Source: Chromobotia macracanthus (lineage: Eukaryota > Chordata > Actinopteri > Cypriniformes > Botiidae). Taken from it: 64,000 bases of DNA. Made by a program: the position numbers and the translations under genes. The stretch spans positions 868,001-932,000 of the forward strand of contig JAZGTH010000049.1 of the NCBI GenBank assembly GCA_036877525.1, written 5' to 3'. Position 1 is the first letter of the stretch. The number at the start of each line of letters is the position of its first letter. Below the pieces are notes generated by a model, which was not told where the DNA came from, did no database searches, and worked only from the letters and a program-made list of their open reading frames with translations. This document shows positions 38,701 to 49,368 of this stretch, piece by piece.

Positions 38701-40223
38701 CTGTAGGAGTCATGTTTTTAAAGCATGAAAAGCTGACGAGGGCAAAACTGACGATTTTCTGTTTAAGCCTCTTTGATATAAGCGTGTCAGTTGGCTGGTG
38801 TGCGCGCTTCGTTCAGTCTTATCGTCACACCGCTAATGTATTCAGTTTATTCAGTTCAGATTAAATCCACACACTGCTACTGTAAAACAGTTGTACAGTG
38901 TGAGGGTTTATTAAGTCAGTGTATTATTTCATGTGCTGGAAATCATTTTTCCTGCATGATGATCTACTGTACAGCTGGATGAACAGAAGCAATGTATGGT
39001 GCTGGAGTTGTTAGTGGGAATGCTCATTTGTTTCCTGTAGCAGCTATAGCAGACAAATGTGTGTGTACAGATGAGTCCTGGTAAATCAGATTCGACTCCA
39101 TTCATCCAAGTCTGCACCAAACTGTCAGGAAAGAAAAGAAGAAAACAAGCACAGCAGGGTTCTCACAGCTTCTTTGTTTACACCTCTAACAAACGAAACG
39201 AAAGTTATCAAAACTGTACTGAGATCAGACTCAGACTCCCAATTCTATTAGTTTATTATGTCTGTGGATCTTCAAAAAAAAATTACTCCTGCCAGACCTT
39301 GACCGTCCAATTGTCTTCCCCCAGCTGTACCAGCACTCAAACTCATCGGTCTTCATCTGTTTGGTAAGCACATCTTTGCTCGTGATTTAGGGTGAAGGAT
39401 AAAGAAACAAATATCATTTGGTTGATTGCGAGTATTTTAATGAGGTGCTTATCTAAGGCTATTTCAGTAGTCAGTGTGTATAATGGGGGAAAGTGGGATG
39501 ATCTTAGACACCTCAGATCTGAAACTGTGTGTTCTCCATACACAAGTGCTGAGTCACAATGGAGGAAATGTCACAGTGGGTTGAAGGTCTTCTGCAGTTC
39601 AGTTACAGCATGGTTAATTAATAAGCATAGACCCTGTACAACACCTTTAAAAGGCATTTTGCAGTTACCATAAAAAAGAAAAAATGGCATTTATTTAAAA
39701 GCAAAAAAGGGGCAAGCTCAGTTTTTAAGAAATACAAGAATATTGTTTTTGTAGGTTTAAAATGACTATATATAAGAATTGTTTTAAATTGGGACATGAA
39801 AGTATCTGGGCTGTGAAACATGTTAATAGTTAATGTGATGAGCTGCAGATGTGGTTACTTCTGTGGGAAACTGACAATATCAACACAAAAACAACCACTG
39901 GCCTTTATTTGTTACTTTATTTACAATGCCTTAGTGTTTGAACAGACACCTTTTTGTTACACAAAAATATCAGATTTAATTTGTATATGCAGTGAAAAAA
40001 TGTATGCTTCTCATCTCTGCACTTAATTCTCTTGACTGCTTTTGTGACGAGTACCTGATTGTGTTTACTGAGATGCAAAATAAACAATGGATTTGTGCTT
40101 GCAAATAAGATCTGTAAACGCTTATGAGCTTAAACAGATGGATCTCTTTTCTAATGTCAAACACCCACTGAACAAATGTTTCAGATGAAGATAACGGCAA
40201 ACAGAACATCAGAAGTCATCAAC

Positions 40224-40360
40224 ATGAGCCGGGATACACTCTCCTCCATACCTGTGCTGTACTGTCTCAGTTCTAATGCTGTCTCAGCCCTGCTCACAGC
40301 CAACCTGCCCCATCATTCAGAGAAACACCATCTGCCCAAACACTGAAGAACTTGCTCTGG
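40224..40360 (+). other. Possible exon with strong donor, non-coding or 5'UTR
   Basis: A 40-residue frame (MSRDTLSSIPVLYCLSSNAV ...) closes with TGA at 40344, and the segment ends at a near-perfect donor 'ctgg|gtaagt' (40361). There is no homology that I recognise. It may be an lncRNA exon or an upstream leader exon of C4orf54, or chance. Confidence 0.15.
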
Positions 40361-40867
40361 GTAAGTGAGTCATTATTGTTAACATGCTGACTGGGGAAAA
40401 TTCCCTTTAACATCTGAGTACTGGTTTTCTGTAGGTTTATTACATAAGAATGGAACAAACTAATTATGTAAATAGTCCCTAATCCAAAATATCAGCACAT
40501 TTTTACTAAGGGTTTCCTGATTTTCCAGATTCATTTAATCTGAATGTAACTCACTGTATTTACAGTGCAGTAATGAGAGGTTCCATCCCAGCAGAGCCTC
40601 ACTAAAATTACAGCCCACATGTCAACCCATGAGGCAGTCACTGTGGCATCTGTGAGGAGCTTTTGTACAGCTGCACTAGTGCTGTAAAAAACTTCTTCAT
40701 TCTATTCAGTTTTTACAATCACTGTGTGTGACTTTACAAAATAATAATTGTGTTACTTTAAACCATAGCATTCTAAACAAAACGTACTCAAATGTTTAAT
40801 AATGTCCTAATTCTGTTTATGTTTTTATAACACCGTCTAAAATAGTGGTGATATTCTTGACGCTCCA

Positions 40868-40881
40868 CTGCCCCCTAGTGG
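40868..40881 (-). promoter_or_regulatory. Perfect CTCF-core motif, minus orientation
   Basis: The minus strand reads 'ccactagggggcag', an exact match to the CTCF core consensus. It lies in the spacer between mllt3 and C4orf54. Occupancy is inferred, not seen. Confidence 0.5.
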
Positions 40882-41499
40882 TGAAGTGGGAACAATAATT
40901 GTAACGCGTCTAAAGTAACAAATGACGCCACTTTAAAACATGCAAATATTAATAATATTAATAATAATTCTGTGACTATAGTAAGAGAGTTGTGAACGAG
41001 TGTGTTTGTGTTTGGGCAACAGAAATTTAAGCTCCTGTTATTGTTTTGTGTTTCAATGAGAGCTTACTACCTCTTTTTGTCATCTATCCACAGGTCCAGC
41101 CTGCCTTAGTGGACAAGACATTCAGAATAATGCTGTTTGTTTGTCTGTTTTATATTACCGGTTGTGCTGTGAACTGTGTAACAGATGCAACGGGCAAAAA
41201 TAATGCTTTAAACTTCAAATGCATTTTGAAAATGCTAATTTTTGATGTAGAAACATAATTGTACAAACTGGAGCGTTTCAGAATTGAGTCCCTTTCAGTT
41301 CAGGAGTGTAGATTTTAATTGAATTGTCCACATCTAACAGGAAGTTAAATGACAGTTTAAAGTAGAATGACAGGAAGTGGCATTTACTGAATTAAAATTC
41401 TATGAAATTCAACAGGTAATGACATTCTGAGAAAAGATATTCCTCAACCTTAGTCTATAAAATGAAAGTCAATGTAACATTTTTTAGTTTGCGATATTT

Positions 41500-41708
41500 C
41501 ACTTGACAATGAACATTCATCCAATATTTACGCACCCTCATGTCATTTCAAATCAAACAACAGTTTTATGGACACACAACCACTAAGGCATTTCCTAAAA
41601 CATCATCTTTTGTGTTCGACAAAAGGAAAAAAGTCATACAGGTTTGGAATAAAATGAGAATGGGTAAATAATAAATAAATGTTCATCTGGGGTGAACTAT
41701 CTCTTTAA
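41500..41708. mobile_element. Palindromic TTAA-ended MITE-like element
   Basis: The left arm ('gaacattcatccaatatttacgcaccctcatgt' region) is the imperfect reverse complement of the right arm ('atgagaatgggtaaata ... atgttcatctgggg'), and the right end reads 'ggggtgaactatctctttaa'. This matches a very common fold-back repeat of cyprinid-like fish ending in 'gtgaactatccctttaa'. It is diverged and has no coding capacity. Confidence 0.65.
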
Positions 41709-43669
41709 TATATTAATGCAGCTATATGACTTTTTTTAAATCCAATTTGCAGGTTTAATTCTTTCAAACAGAATTCCAGTTGTAATATAATGTACAGTGA
41801 AAGTGTATTTTTCACCTTTTACCATTTCAGGCAGTATGTCAGCTATGTATTAACTACAGTTGACCTTTTCATGCAGTAAATTAATTTTAGAGACCTTCAG
41901 ATATACAGTAGACGTGCAGTCTCACAGCTGCTGAAAAGTTGTGAAATGTGACACTGAAATCAAGTGCAGTTCATCACTATCACATCACAGACACATTCAC
42001 TCAATATGGGCACTCACAGAACAGAGTTTCTGTGCTAACAAAGTCTCAGTTGCAAGCCAGACTTAATATAGTTCTCCAGACAACCACCACATTCCAGCAT
42101 GGAGGCTAATGTGCTGTGAGGTGACTGGTTAAAACCATTCCAGAGATATGACAGGGACTACTGACAGGCCAATAGTGTGGCCCAAATTTAAGTTTAGTTG
42201 TTAGGCTGACCAGTGTCAGTTATTTTGGCAACTAAGAAAAAGGAACCTAACCTTAACCCTAAACCAAGATAATAAATGTTGTATTTGAGTGCACAGTTTA
42301 TATCTAAGATCTTACGGTACATGAGCTACAGGAAAATACAGGAAATTAATATTGTATCTCAGCAGGTGACATGGGTTTTATTCCCAGGCACACACTGACA
42401 AAATGTGTAGCTTGATTGCTCTGTAAGTGGCTTTGCATCTCATAAATGTAACATAATCCATTTTAACCACCCACAGTCACATAAAGGTTTCTACAGGGTG
42501 ACTTGAGTTCAGTTGTACTGCAGGCAGGCTTTACCTTACCTTAAAAACAAATTTCACACCATCATAGTAATGAATTTGCAGAACAAGCTGGAAAGTCCCT
42601 GCCGTGCTTTGACTACAGCTGAGTGATGAATGGCTGGGTACAGATGGCAGAGCATTCCCACTGACTCTGGGAGTTATCCGGGAGATCACAGCTCTCCACG
42701 CACAGTACCTGACACAGTCCATCACTGCTGCTGTGAATGAGTGAGCTGTAAACGAGATGTCTTGCCACTGTTAAGAGGTGACAGTTTTAAAGTACTGAGC
42801 ATTAAGAGAGGCTCTAACTTCACAAGACACTGCAGACTCATGTGGAACTCTCACTGCTGAATATTCCAGTAAATGAAGTGAAACGGGCTGAGAATGTAAA
42901 CGTTATTGGCAGCTGTTTAACTAATCAACTCTAAACAGGGTGAACTGGCTTTAGATGAGTAATGGATGACATGATTTAACACCTGTTGGATTAACAGGAC
43001 ACTGAATGTAACTGTATCTCGACGCACTTGGGCACACAGGAGTGGTTTAAATAGCACACTAAAATTACTCTGTGTGTGGATGTCTGCAACACGCGTGTGC
43101 ATCTGTGTGTGTTTGACCACATCATGTGAGCATGCGGGTTATAAAACAGAGCCTAGAAAGAATGCGTGAATAAATGTAAAAGAAAACTTAGTACGTTAAA
43201 TCACAACATGGCAGTTAGAGGAAGGGTTACAAATGAGGTCAGAGGCCAGAATCTTGACAGTGATTCTCTCATGCAATCTACAGCTGCTGCTGTAATGAAA
43301 TAGGAGAAGACAGTCTAAAACATGGGCCGGTCTTTTTCTACTGTATGTGACACTAAACAAATTATACAATTTAAACCAACTTTATAATTATTGGCCCAGC
43401 AGTTAGAATGGAGTAAGGGGAGCTAAAGATCATTACTGCAGAGTGCATGACTGCATAAGTTTAAATATGTTTAAAGTATGAATTTGATCAAAGCTGCACC
43501 ATGATAGCCAGACATTGACTTGATACTGATTCATATGATTCTAATATTCAGGCATTATCGCTAGAGTCCAGTGACATCATTTCAGAAATGTTCTCCTCAC
43601 ATATAAAACGTGCGTATATTTAGATAAAAGATAATAGAAAACTATTATATTAATATTAGATTTTGTGAA

Positions 43670-43910
43670 CACTTTACAGTAACATTTCATTCATTATTGT
43701 TGGATAATGCATTAGAACTAACAATGAACAACATATTTTTACAGCATTTATTCATGTATTGATATTTATTCTCAAAAAACAATTGTTCATTTTTCTTTTG
43801 TGTCTGTTTACTGTGCACTAATTAATGTTGACAGATACAACTTTTGATTTTGAAATTGTGTTAGTAAGTGAAGTGAAATTAAAATGAAGATGAATAAATC
43901 TTGTTTTAAC
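43670..43910. mobile_element. Diverged non-autonomous repeat of fish type
   Basis: The sequence has words such as 'gcattagaactaac', 'aacaatgaacaacat', 'tacagcatttattc', 'acaattgttcatt' and 'gtgcactaattaatg', typical of an abundant fish repeat rich in 'gttaatg/cattaac' words. Inverted-repeat ends are not clear here. Confidence 0.45.
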
Positions 43911-44220
43911 AAGTATTGTGTCTTGTTAGTTTGTTAGCTAAGGTAGTTCGACGTGCGATAAACTGAATAAAGTGATGAAAATGACGATGATGATGAACAG
44001 TGCGATACATCCTGATGTTCAGCGCTCCGCTCACAGCTGTCTGTCTGTTGTCTTTGAGGGAGCTGTCCACAGCCGAGGTGCTGATGTTGCTCCAAAAACA
44101 AAGTTTTCTGATGAAAATGAAAGAGTGATCTAGAAGAGGTTGTGCAGTAACAGTACATCAGCCTGTTTGCAGGGCTGCCTCCTGAATACGAGCTCGTTGA
44201 CAACACAATCCCTCTTATAT

Positions 44221-44834
44221 ATTTGGCCTGCTGAACTTTTCTTGCCGCTCACATGATGAGGAGGGACGGGTTCACACATTGTTCAGGGACGGGTTCATTT
44301 TTAGGAGTCAGTCTGAACATAACATCCACTTCTGAAATAGCCGCTTTCGCATTTCGTCATCCTCTAAGTTTGCAGTCGTACACATTTTAATGACAGAGCA
44401 CAACAACAGAGAGACTCACACAGTTTTATCAACAGAATATCTATGTGTTTCCTCAAAGAAAATCGGCGGTGTTGTTTCTGACAGCCCACAAAACACACAA
44501 CGTTCTCCTAACGTTAGTATTTGGTTATTTCTTTGAGAATCAAATAACAGCGTTTTGGGAACGTTTTTCGAGGGTTTTCGACCGAAAGCAGACGTTTCCA
44601 GAGCGTTCTTGGCAGCGGCCCGTCTTAGTGCGCTCCTGAAGGAAAGCGTTTCACGACGCTTGAGATGACGCGCTCCAGAGCCACACCAGCAGCTGTGAGC
44701 GAGGAAACAGCGCAGAGCGCAGAGGGGATTCATGGGGACTTGTGTCTCTTCTGAAGAAGTTCATCTCTTCTGAAGAAGTTCATCTCTTCTGAAGAAGTTC
44801 ATCTCTTCTGAAGAAGTTCATCCCGACACAGCCG
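44221..44834 (+). promoter_or_regulatory. C4orf54 promoter and 5'UTR region
   Basis: CpG density rises towards the start codon. An AT-rich 'cttatatatttgg' at 44212-44224, which could act as a TATA-like or MEF2-like element, lies about 0.6 kb upstream. The last 90 bases carry a 19-bp tandem repeat. The transcription start is unknown. Confidence 0.4.
44747..44822 (+). repeat. 19-bp tandem repeat, exactly 4 copies, before the C4orf54 start
   Basis: 'tcttctgaagaagttcatc' is repeated four times without a mismatch and ends 12 bp before the ATG. Each copy contains 'ttctgaagaa' (TTC-N4-GAA, a STAT6-type spacing) and a 'gaagttc' half-palindrome. Perfect identity implies recent expansion. Confidence 0.97.
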
Positions 44835-47800
44835 ATGGCCGCATCTGAGAAATCACTCATTTACCGCGAGGACGCGCATTCATGTAAGAACTTGCTTTCC
44901 AGCAGCGATCTGCGCGTAATAGATACTCAAGAGTCCAACTATGTGGATTTGAACGACTTGCTGGAACTGAAACTGGACGATACAAACGCGGTGAAGGTAA
45001 CATTTACTGACGATTCGGCGATAATTAACAGCGTCAGTGCCATGAGAGATTCAAGCGAACTCCACGGCGAGTATGAGCGAATTCATTCAGATCCGTCAGC
45101 TGGAGAAATGCATGAATGTAACGATCACGGAGGCCTGGTGGATTGCAGGCTAGAAAAGAGTGTGGAAAAGCCCTGCTTTCTTCAGTCAGCAGCTGCGGGA
45201 CTTCCTCAGCTCAATATTAACGATACGGACTGTACGGTGTCACCGGCTCAGAAGACCCAGCGGGATTCAGAGAGCGCACCCGGACAGCTGGAGGCGCAAA
45301 GCGCAGGCAACACCAGTGACCCGCACACTGAAATGAGCAGCAGCAGAAGTGAGTCGGACGACGAAGCTACGGTGGTGCTTTCGGATCATGGCACGCCAGA
45401 AGTCCAGGAGGATGAGTCTCATTACATTACAACCCACGAGATCCAGCTTCTGGAGTTGGACCATGATGTGGATTATGACTTTGAGGCAGGATCCAGCTGG
45501 GATGTCGAAGACGACCACCAGGTGTACTCGTTTGTTGATTATGCTTTTTTTGACAACGATGAAACGATAGTAACAAAAGAGGGAAGCAAGGAAAGCAATC
45601 GGGCACCGGCTAAGACGAGCGGAGCAGCGGTCAGCGATAAAGCAGAGAGCAATCTCTGTGATGGCTCAAACGAGAGCCTTTCCACAAAGCAGACCGCCGG
45701 CCAGATTCACCTGTCCATCAAAGCCACATCCCGCGCCATACATGAACCAAGCACCATTCAGGATCATGGCAAACATTCTGGAGATGTAAGTCGTTATGTG
45801 TTGAAAGGTGTGGATGCAAAGAGAGACAAAGCGTGTGACAACGCAAAGTGCTTTATTGCTGTGCCGGGGCGCTTGCACTTTGGCAGCAAACCGAAAAGCA
45901 AAGATGTGAACGAGTATTCAAGCGGTGCATCCAGCGCAGTGAGCGAGCTGGACGACGCAGATAAGGAGGTGCGCAATCTCACCGCCAGATCCTTTAGAAG
46001 TCTGGCATACCCGTATTTCGATGGCATTAACTTCAGCACCTCCAGTGAGTCCTCCGCATCAGAGCATGGGCTGGGAATCAACAGGTGGTCGACGTTTGTT
46101 GACCTGAAGTATGGCAACGTAAACACGTCGAACAGGCGAGATCAACACTTACTAACCCGTAAAGACTCCACAGCGAACTTCCATTTCGCCAAAAAGAGGG
46201 ACGGGAGGAATATAACGGGCTTGACATTAACGAGTATGAGAGCGCCCCCAGTCGAGATATTTGCGCTGAACGGCAGTTTAGTTGGTCGTAAAAACGCATC
46301 GTCAACCACGAAAAAGATTGAGCTTATGGGAAAGTTTTCACAGGGGCAAAGTGGGGTTATAAGACTGACTGAAACGTTAAATTTTCGCTGCAATGTTAAA
46401 TCTGGGCAGTCTGGCACAGAAAGGCGTGTGAAATCTGCGCAAAATCCTGGAGGATCACGTTCCACAGATGAAGTTTCAAACACACTGCCAAGCGCTCAGG
46501 GGAGTGAGGCCAGCAAACGAGGCTGCAATTCAGAGGAAAGCATGGAAGACACGCACAAGAAAGCCGTATTCGCCTCGAGTCTCCTCAAAAATGTCATATC
46601 CAAGAAAATGCAGTTTGAGCAGGAGCGCAAAATGGAGAGAGGCGAGATATGCGAAACGCATCACGCACCCTCCCCGTGTTTCGCGACGCATGAACATGAA
46701 GTGCAGAAGGAGAAAGTGACGAGGAAGAAGTCCAAAGGGCTGCAGAGACAAAGCTCGAAACTGTCAGAGACAGACTCTGACTTCACGATCTTCTGCGTGG
46801 AAGAACTGGGGGACATAGTGGACAGCGACTCTGCCAGAGACGACAGTCGCAAAGGGGAGACTCTGACCACTGCACCAGAAACCAATTTAGAGTCCGTGAA
46901 TGATACTAAAAAAGGAGCATTCGAGGCATCTAAAGGCACTCTGCTCCGAAGCCAAAATAGCGCGTTCAGATCGTGGAAGGACGGAGAGCTAGAGTTTCAG
47001 AAGGAACATGAAAACGATAAAACTCCTGCAGAGAAGCTGCCACCGCCGGAGGAGTGTGTGAGGGAAGCGCACGTTCACGTCGATTCGGCGACCAGCAAAC
47101 ACACCAAAATGTCGCATCTGTTTGTGCCAAGCATTCAGCTTCCGTGTGGGGAGAAGGAATATGCGAAACCGCCGCCGAATGTGATTTACTCCATGCGCGG
47201 TGAAGGTATGAGATTGCGCGTTTCCGACTCTACGCGCAGCGCCGCGCCATCGAAGTCACCAGAAATAAAAATCAGTTTACGGAGCGTGAGAGATAACAAA
47301 AGCGACCCGTTCAATATCGCAAAGCTACTGACTCCCAACATAAGCGGTAATGCGACGAGCCAGATGAAGACAGCTGACGACAGCAGGTGCCAGGCGCTCG
47401 CCGCGGCTCTGAAGGGCGAGTCGTCCGATAAGGTGCCTCACTTCATAGTCAGAGACATTAGAGATAATAAGGGCAAGCTGCAGACACCTATACACCAGGT
47501 TAGAGACGTGCGCAAGCTGGTGAAGAGCTCGTACCACTTTGTGTCTTTAGACAGCCACGACAAGTCTACCCATTTACCTTCAGACGGAGAGCACAAGACT
47601 TTAAAGCAGAGCCCATATCTGAACTCAGCTTCTCTCTCGCCCATAGTGATTAAATGCCAGTCTGTGAATACAAACAGCAATGTGAAGCAATGTGGAAATT
47701 TAGTTGACTTTACAAAGCGAAGATTTGCAGAGGATGTGTCTTCAGAGGACAAGTCTCCTCAAGTTCCCATAGAGGGCGCCAAAAACGAAAGTACGCCGGT

Positions 47801-49349
47801 CCAAAAACTAGTTAACAGACAGTCGCTAGATAACACAAAGCAAGAGGTGACACCTGCAGTGAGAACTGAGGCAAGTGCAAAACAACAAGATAAAACAAAC
47901 GACATAAACGAAAAAAAAACTGAACCCAAGATGGCCAACCAGGCTGCTTTGGAGAAACTGCAAGCTGCTGTCAAAACCATGGAGCAGTTGTATGTTTTTG
48001 ACAAGAATGAATGGAAGAGAAAATCAGAACCGCAACCAATAATAGATAGCCACGTGCTGTCACTTATTGCCAGTGAAGAACATGGGGGAACGTTGGAGGA
48101 ACAGGAAAGCAATGCTAGTTCTGCTCCCACAACAAACACAGACAAACCCTCAAACCAGTCTGGTTTGGCAAAAGAAGAGAAGGAGACCCCAATGTCATCA
48201 ACCACTCCTGTCACCCACGAAGAACAAAATGACCCTAAAGCACTCGTGCAGCTAACAGGAACAAGCAGTAAAAGTACAACCCTGGGTCAGAGTCTAAAGC
48301 CTTCAGCCACAGCAACAAGTTCAATAAAGACTCCACAAACACATGTGTCGTCTCCAGCATCTCACAGCTGTAAGGGTCTGAAGTCACCAAAACTACCTGT
48401 GTGCCTGAAGATTTCCCAACCGGCGCGAGTTATGAAGGAGAGGGAGAAGCCAAATGGCAGTGAGGCTGAGTTTGCCCCTCTGCAGTTCACTTCCACAGCA
48501 GACTCAGAAAACTACTTGACCATACCTGTGAAGCCTCACGCCACATCCACCAAAAAAGCCACCTCAGCTGGACTTGGCAAAACGGCCATTTATACAATCC
48601 CAGCCCCGGGGGGCGAAACCCAAAGCGCCAGTCCACCATCTTATCTCAGTCACAGAGAGATTCACCAATCCCCAAAACGATCATCTATAGTCATGGAGAC
48701 ACGGTCCCCAGATACCCCTACTGCCACTGTTTATCATACTGCCCTGCCTGTTACTATGCAAGCTGCTCAGCCTCAGGTGATCTGTTTCTCCCCTACAGTT
48801 CACCCATCTCCAGTCCCAGCAGAGCATTTTCAGCCCACACAAAGAAAGATGCTGTTGGATCCCAGCACTGGAAACTACTACTTGGTGGACACTCCTGTCC
48901 AGCCGCCAACCAGGCGCCTCTTTGACCCTGAAACCGGGCAGTATGTGGACATCCCTTTGCCTCAGCAGCCTCCCATGACCCCTGTCCCATTGCCAGTGTC
49001 CCCCCTCGCCCTCGGTGCAGGAGCTTATGGCCCTACCTATATGTTTTACCCAGGATACATGCCAACCACAGTGATCCCTGCTCGCACAATTTCATCCCAG
49101 CTGTGTGTGCACTCAGAAGCAGATGATAAATCCCATTCACAAATGGGACAGCAGGAGGATGGGGCTTACATGGAGAGCTCGTACTATATGCCATCTGGAA
49201 AGTCATCACAAACAGCCTCTGTGGCCCAACACTTTACCAGCAGCAGCAAGCGGCCTGTCATCAGCATCTCCTCCCAGCAAGGGCCAAGAATCATCGCTCC
49301 CCCCTCCTTTGATGGCACCACCATGAGCTTCGTGGTGGAGCATCGCTAA
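44835..49349 (+). CDS. c4orf54: C4orf54 orthologue, large uncharacterised vertebrate protein with DUF4585
   Basis: One uninterrupted 1504-codon exon (human protein about 1793 aa). Function is unknown; I recall muscle-enriched expression of the human gene, but nothing here proves it. Most of the chain is polar, Ser/Thr/Lys-rich and probably disordered. Two islands look ordered: residues 201-240 (HEIQLLELDHDVDYDFEAGS, then VYSFVDYAFFDND), and a C-terminal block at about 1338-1385 (RKMLLDPSTGNYYLVDTPVQ, then RRLFDPETGQYVDIPLP), the paired 'DP-x-T/S-G-x-Y' signature of DUF4585, followed by a Pro/Tyr-rich tail. DUF4585 also occurs in PROB1, so a PROB1-like paralogue is the main alternative; the neighbour trmt10a favours C4orf54. 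The start 'gccgATGg' is in good context. CpG is frequent in the first two thirds of the exon and sparse after about 47.9 kb. Confidence 0.85.
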   Translation: MAASEKSLIYREDAHSCKNLLSSSDLRVIDTQESNYVDLNDLLELKLDDTNAVKVTFTDDSAIINSVSAMRDSSELHGEYERIHSDPSAGEMHECNDHGGLVDCRLEKSVEKPCFLQSAAAGLPQLNINDTDCTVSPAQKTQRDSESAPGQLEAQSAGNTSDPHTEMSSSRSESDDEATVVLSDHGTPEVQEDESHYITTHEIQLLELDHDVDYDFEAGSSWDVEDDHQVYSFVDYAFFDNDETIVTKEGSKESNRAPAKTSGAAVSDKAESNLCDGSNESLSTKQTAGQIHLSIKATSRAIHEPSTIQDHGKHSGDVSRYVLKGVDAKRDKACDNAKCFIAVPGRLHFGSKPKSKDVNEYSSGASSAVSELDDADKEVRNLTARSFRSLAYPYFDGINFSTSSESSASEHGLGINRWSTFVDLKYGNVNTSNRRDQHLLTRKDSTANFHFAKKRDGRNITGLTLTSMRAPPVEIFALNGSLVGRKNASSTTKKIELMGKFSQGQSGVIRLTETLNFRCNVKSGQSGTERRVKSAQNPGGSRSTDEVSNTLPSAQGSEASKRGCNSEESMEDTHKKAVFASSLLKNVISKKMQFEQERKMERGEICETHHAPSPCFATHEHEVQKEKVTRKKSKGLQRQSSKLSETDSDFTIFCVEELGDIVDSDSARDDSRKGETLTTAPETNLESVNDTKKGAFEASKGTLLRSQNSAFRSWKDGELEFQKEHENDKTPAEKLPPPEECVREAHVHVDSATSKHTKMSHLFVPSIQLPCGEKEYAKPPPNVIYSMRGEGMRLRVSDSTRSAAPSKSPEIKISLRSVRDNKSDPFNIAKLLTPNISGNATSQMKTADDSRCQALAAALKGESSDKVPHFIVRDIRDNKGKLQTPIHQVRDVRKLVKSSYHFVSLDSHDKSTHLPSDGEHKTLKQSPYLNSASLSPIVIKCQSVNTNSNVKQCGNLVDFTKRRFAEDVSSEDKSPQVPIEGAKNESTPVQKLVNRQSLDNTKQEVTPAVRTEASAKQQDKTNDINEKKTEPKMANQAALEKLQAAVKTMEQLYVFDKNEWKRKSEPQPIIDSHVLSLIASEEHGGTLEEQESNASSAPTTNTDKPSNQSGLAKEEKETPMSSTTPVTHEEQNDPKALVQLTGTSSKSTTLGQSLKPSATATSSIKTPQTHVSSPASHSCKGLKSPKLPVCLKISQPARVMKEREKPNGSEAEFAPLQFTSTADSENYLTIPVKPHATSTKKATSAGLGKTAIYTIPAPGGETQSASPPSYLSHREIHQSPKRSSIVMETRSPDTPTATVYHTALPVTMQAAQPQVICFSPTVHPSPVPAEHFQPTQRKMLLDPSTGNYYLVDTPVQPPTRRLFDPETGQYVDIPLPQQPPMTPVPLPVSPLALGAGAYGPTYMFYPGYMPTTVIPARTISSQLCVHSEADDKSHSQMGQQEDGAYMESSYYMPSGKSSQTASVAQHFTSSSKRPVISISSQQGPRIIAPPSFDGTTMSFVVEHR

Positions 49350-49368
49350 AGCCCCACCCACCAAGAGT

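Larger units (their letters stand above)
34601..44220. other. Gene-poor spacer between mllt3 and C4orf54
   Basis: 9.6 kb with no protein-coding gene that I can support. It contains a CTCF-like site (40868), a palindromic MITE-like element (41500-41708), a second mobile-element remnant (43670-43910), a possible non-coding exon (40224-40360) and a complex non-repetitive stretch at 38100-38700. Confidence 0.75.

Noticed and set aside
42246..42270. Interstitial telomere-like 'cctaaccttaaccctaaa', also near 52709 and 34056
   Set aside because: Each is under 25 bases and degenerate. Short strings of this kind are common in fish DNA and do not show a fusion point.
34601..44220. A hidden coding gene in the spacer
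   Set aside because: Open frames there are short, overlap on both strands, and lack paired splice sites or familiar domains.
45267..48990. Several antisense ORFs of 65-151 codons within C4orf54
   Set aside because: Explained by the CpG-rich, stop-poor coding exon; no start context, homology or splice support.
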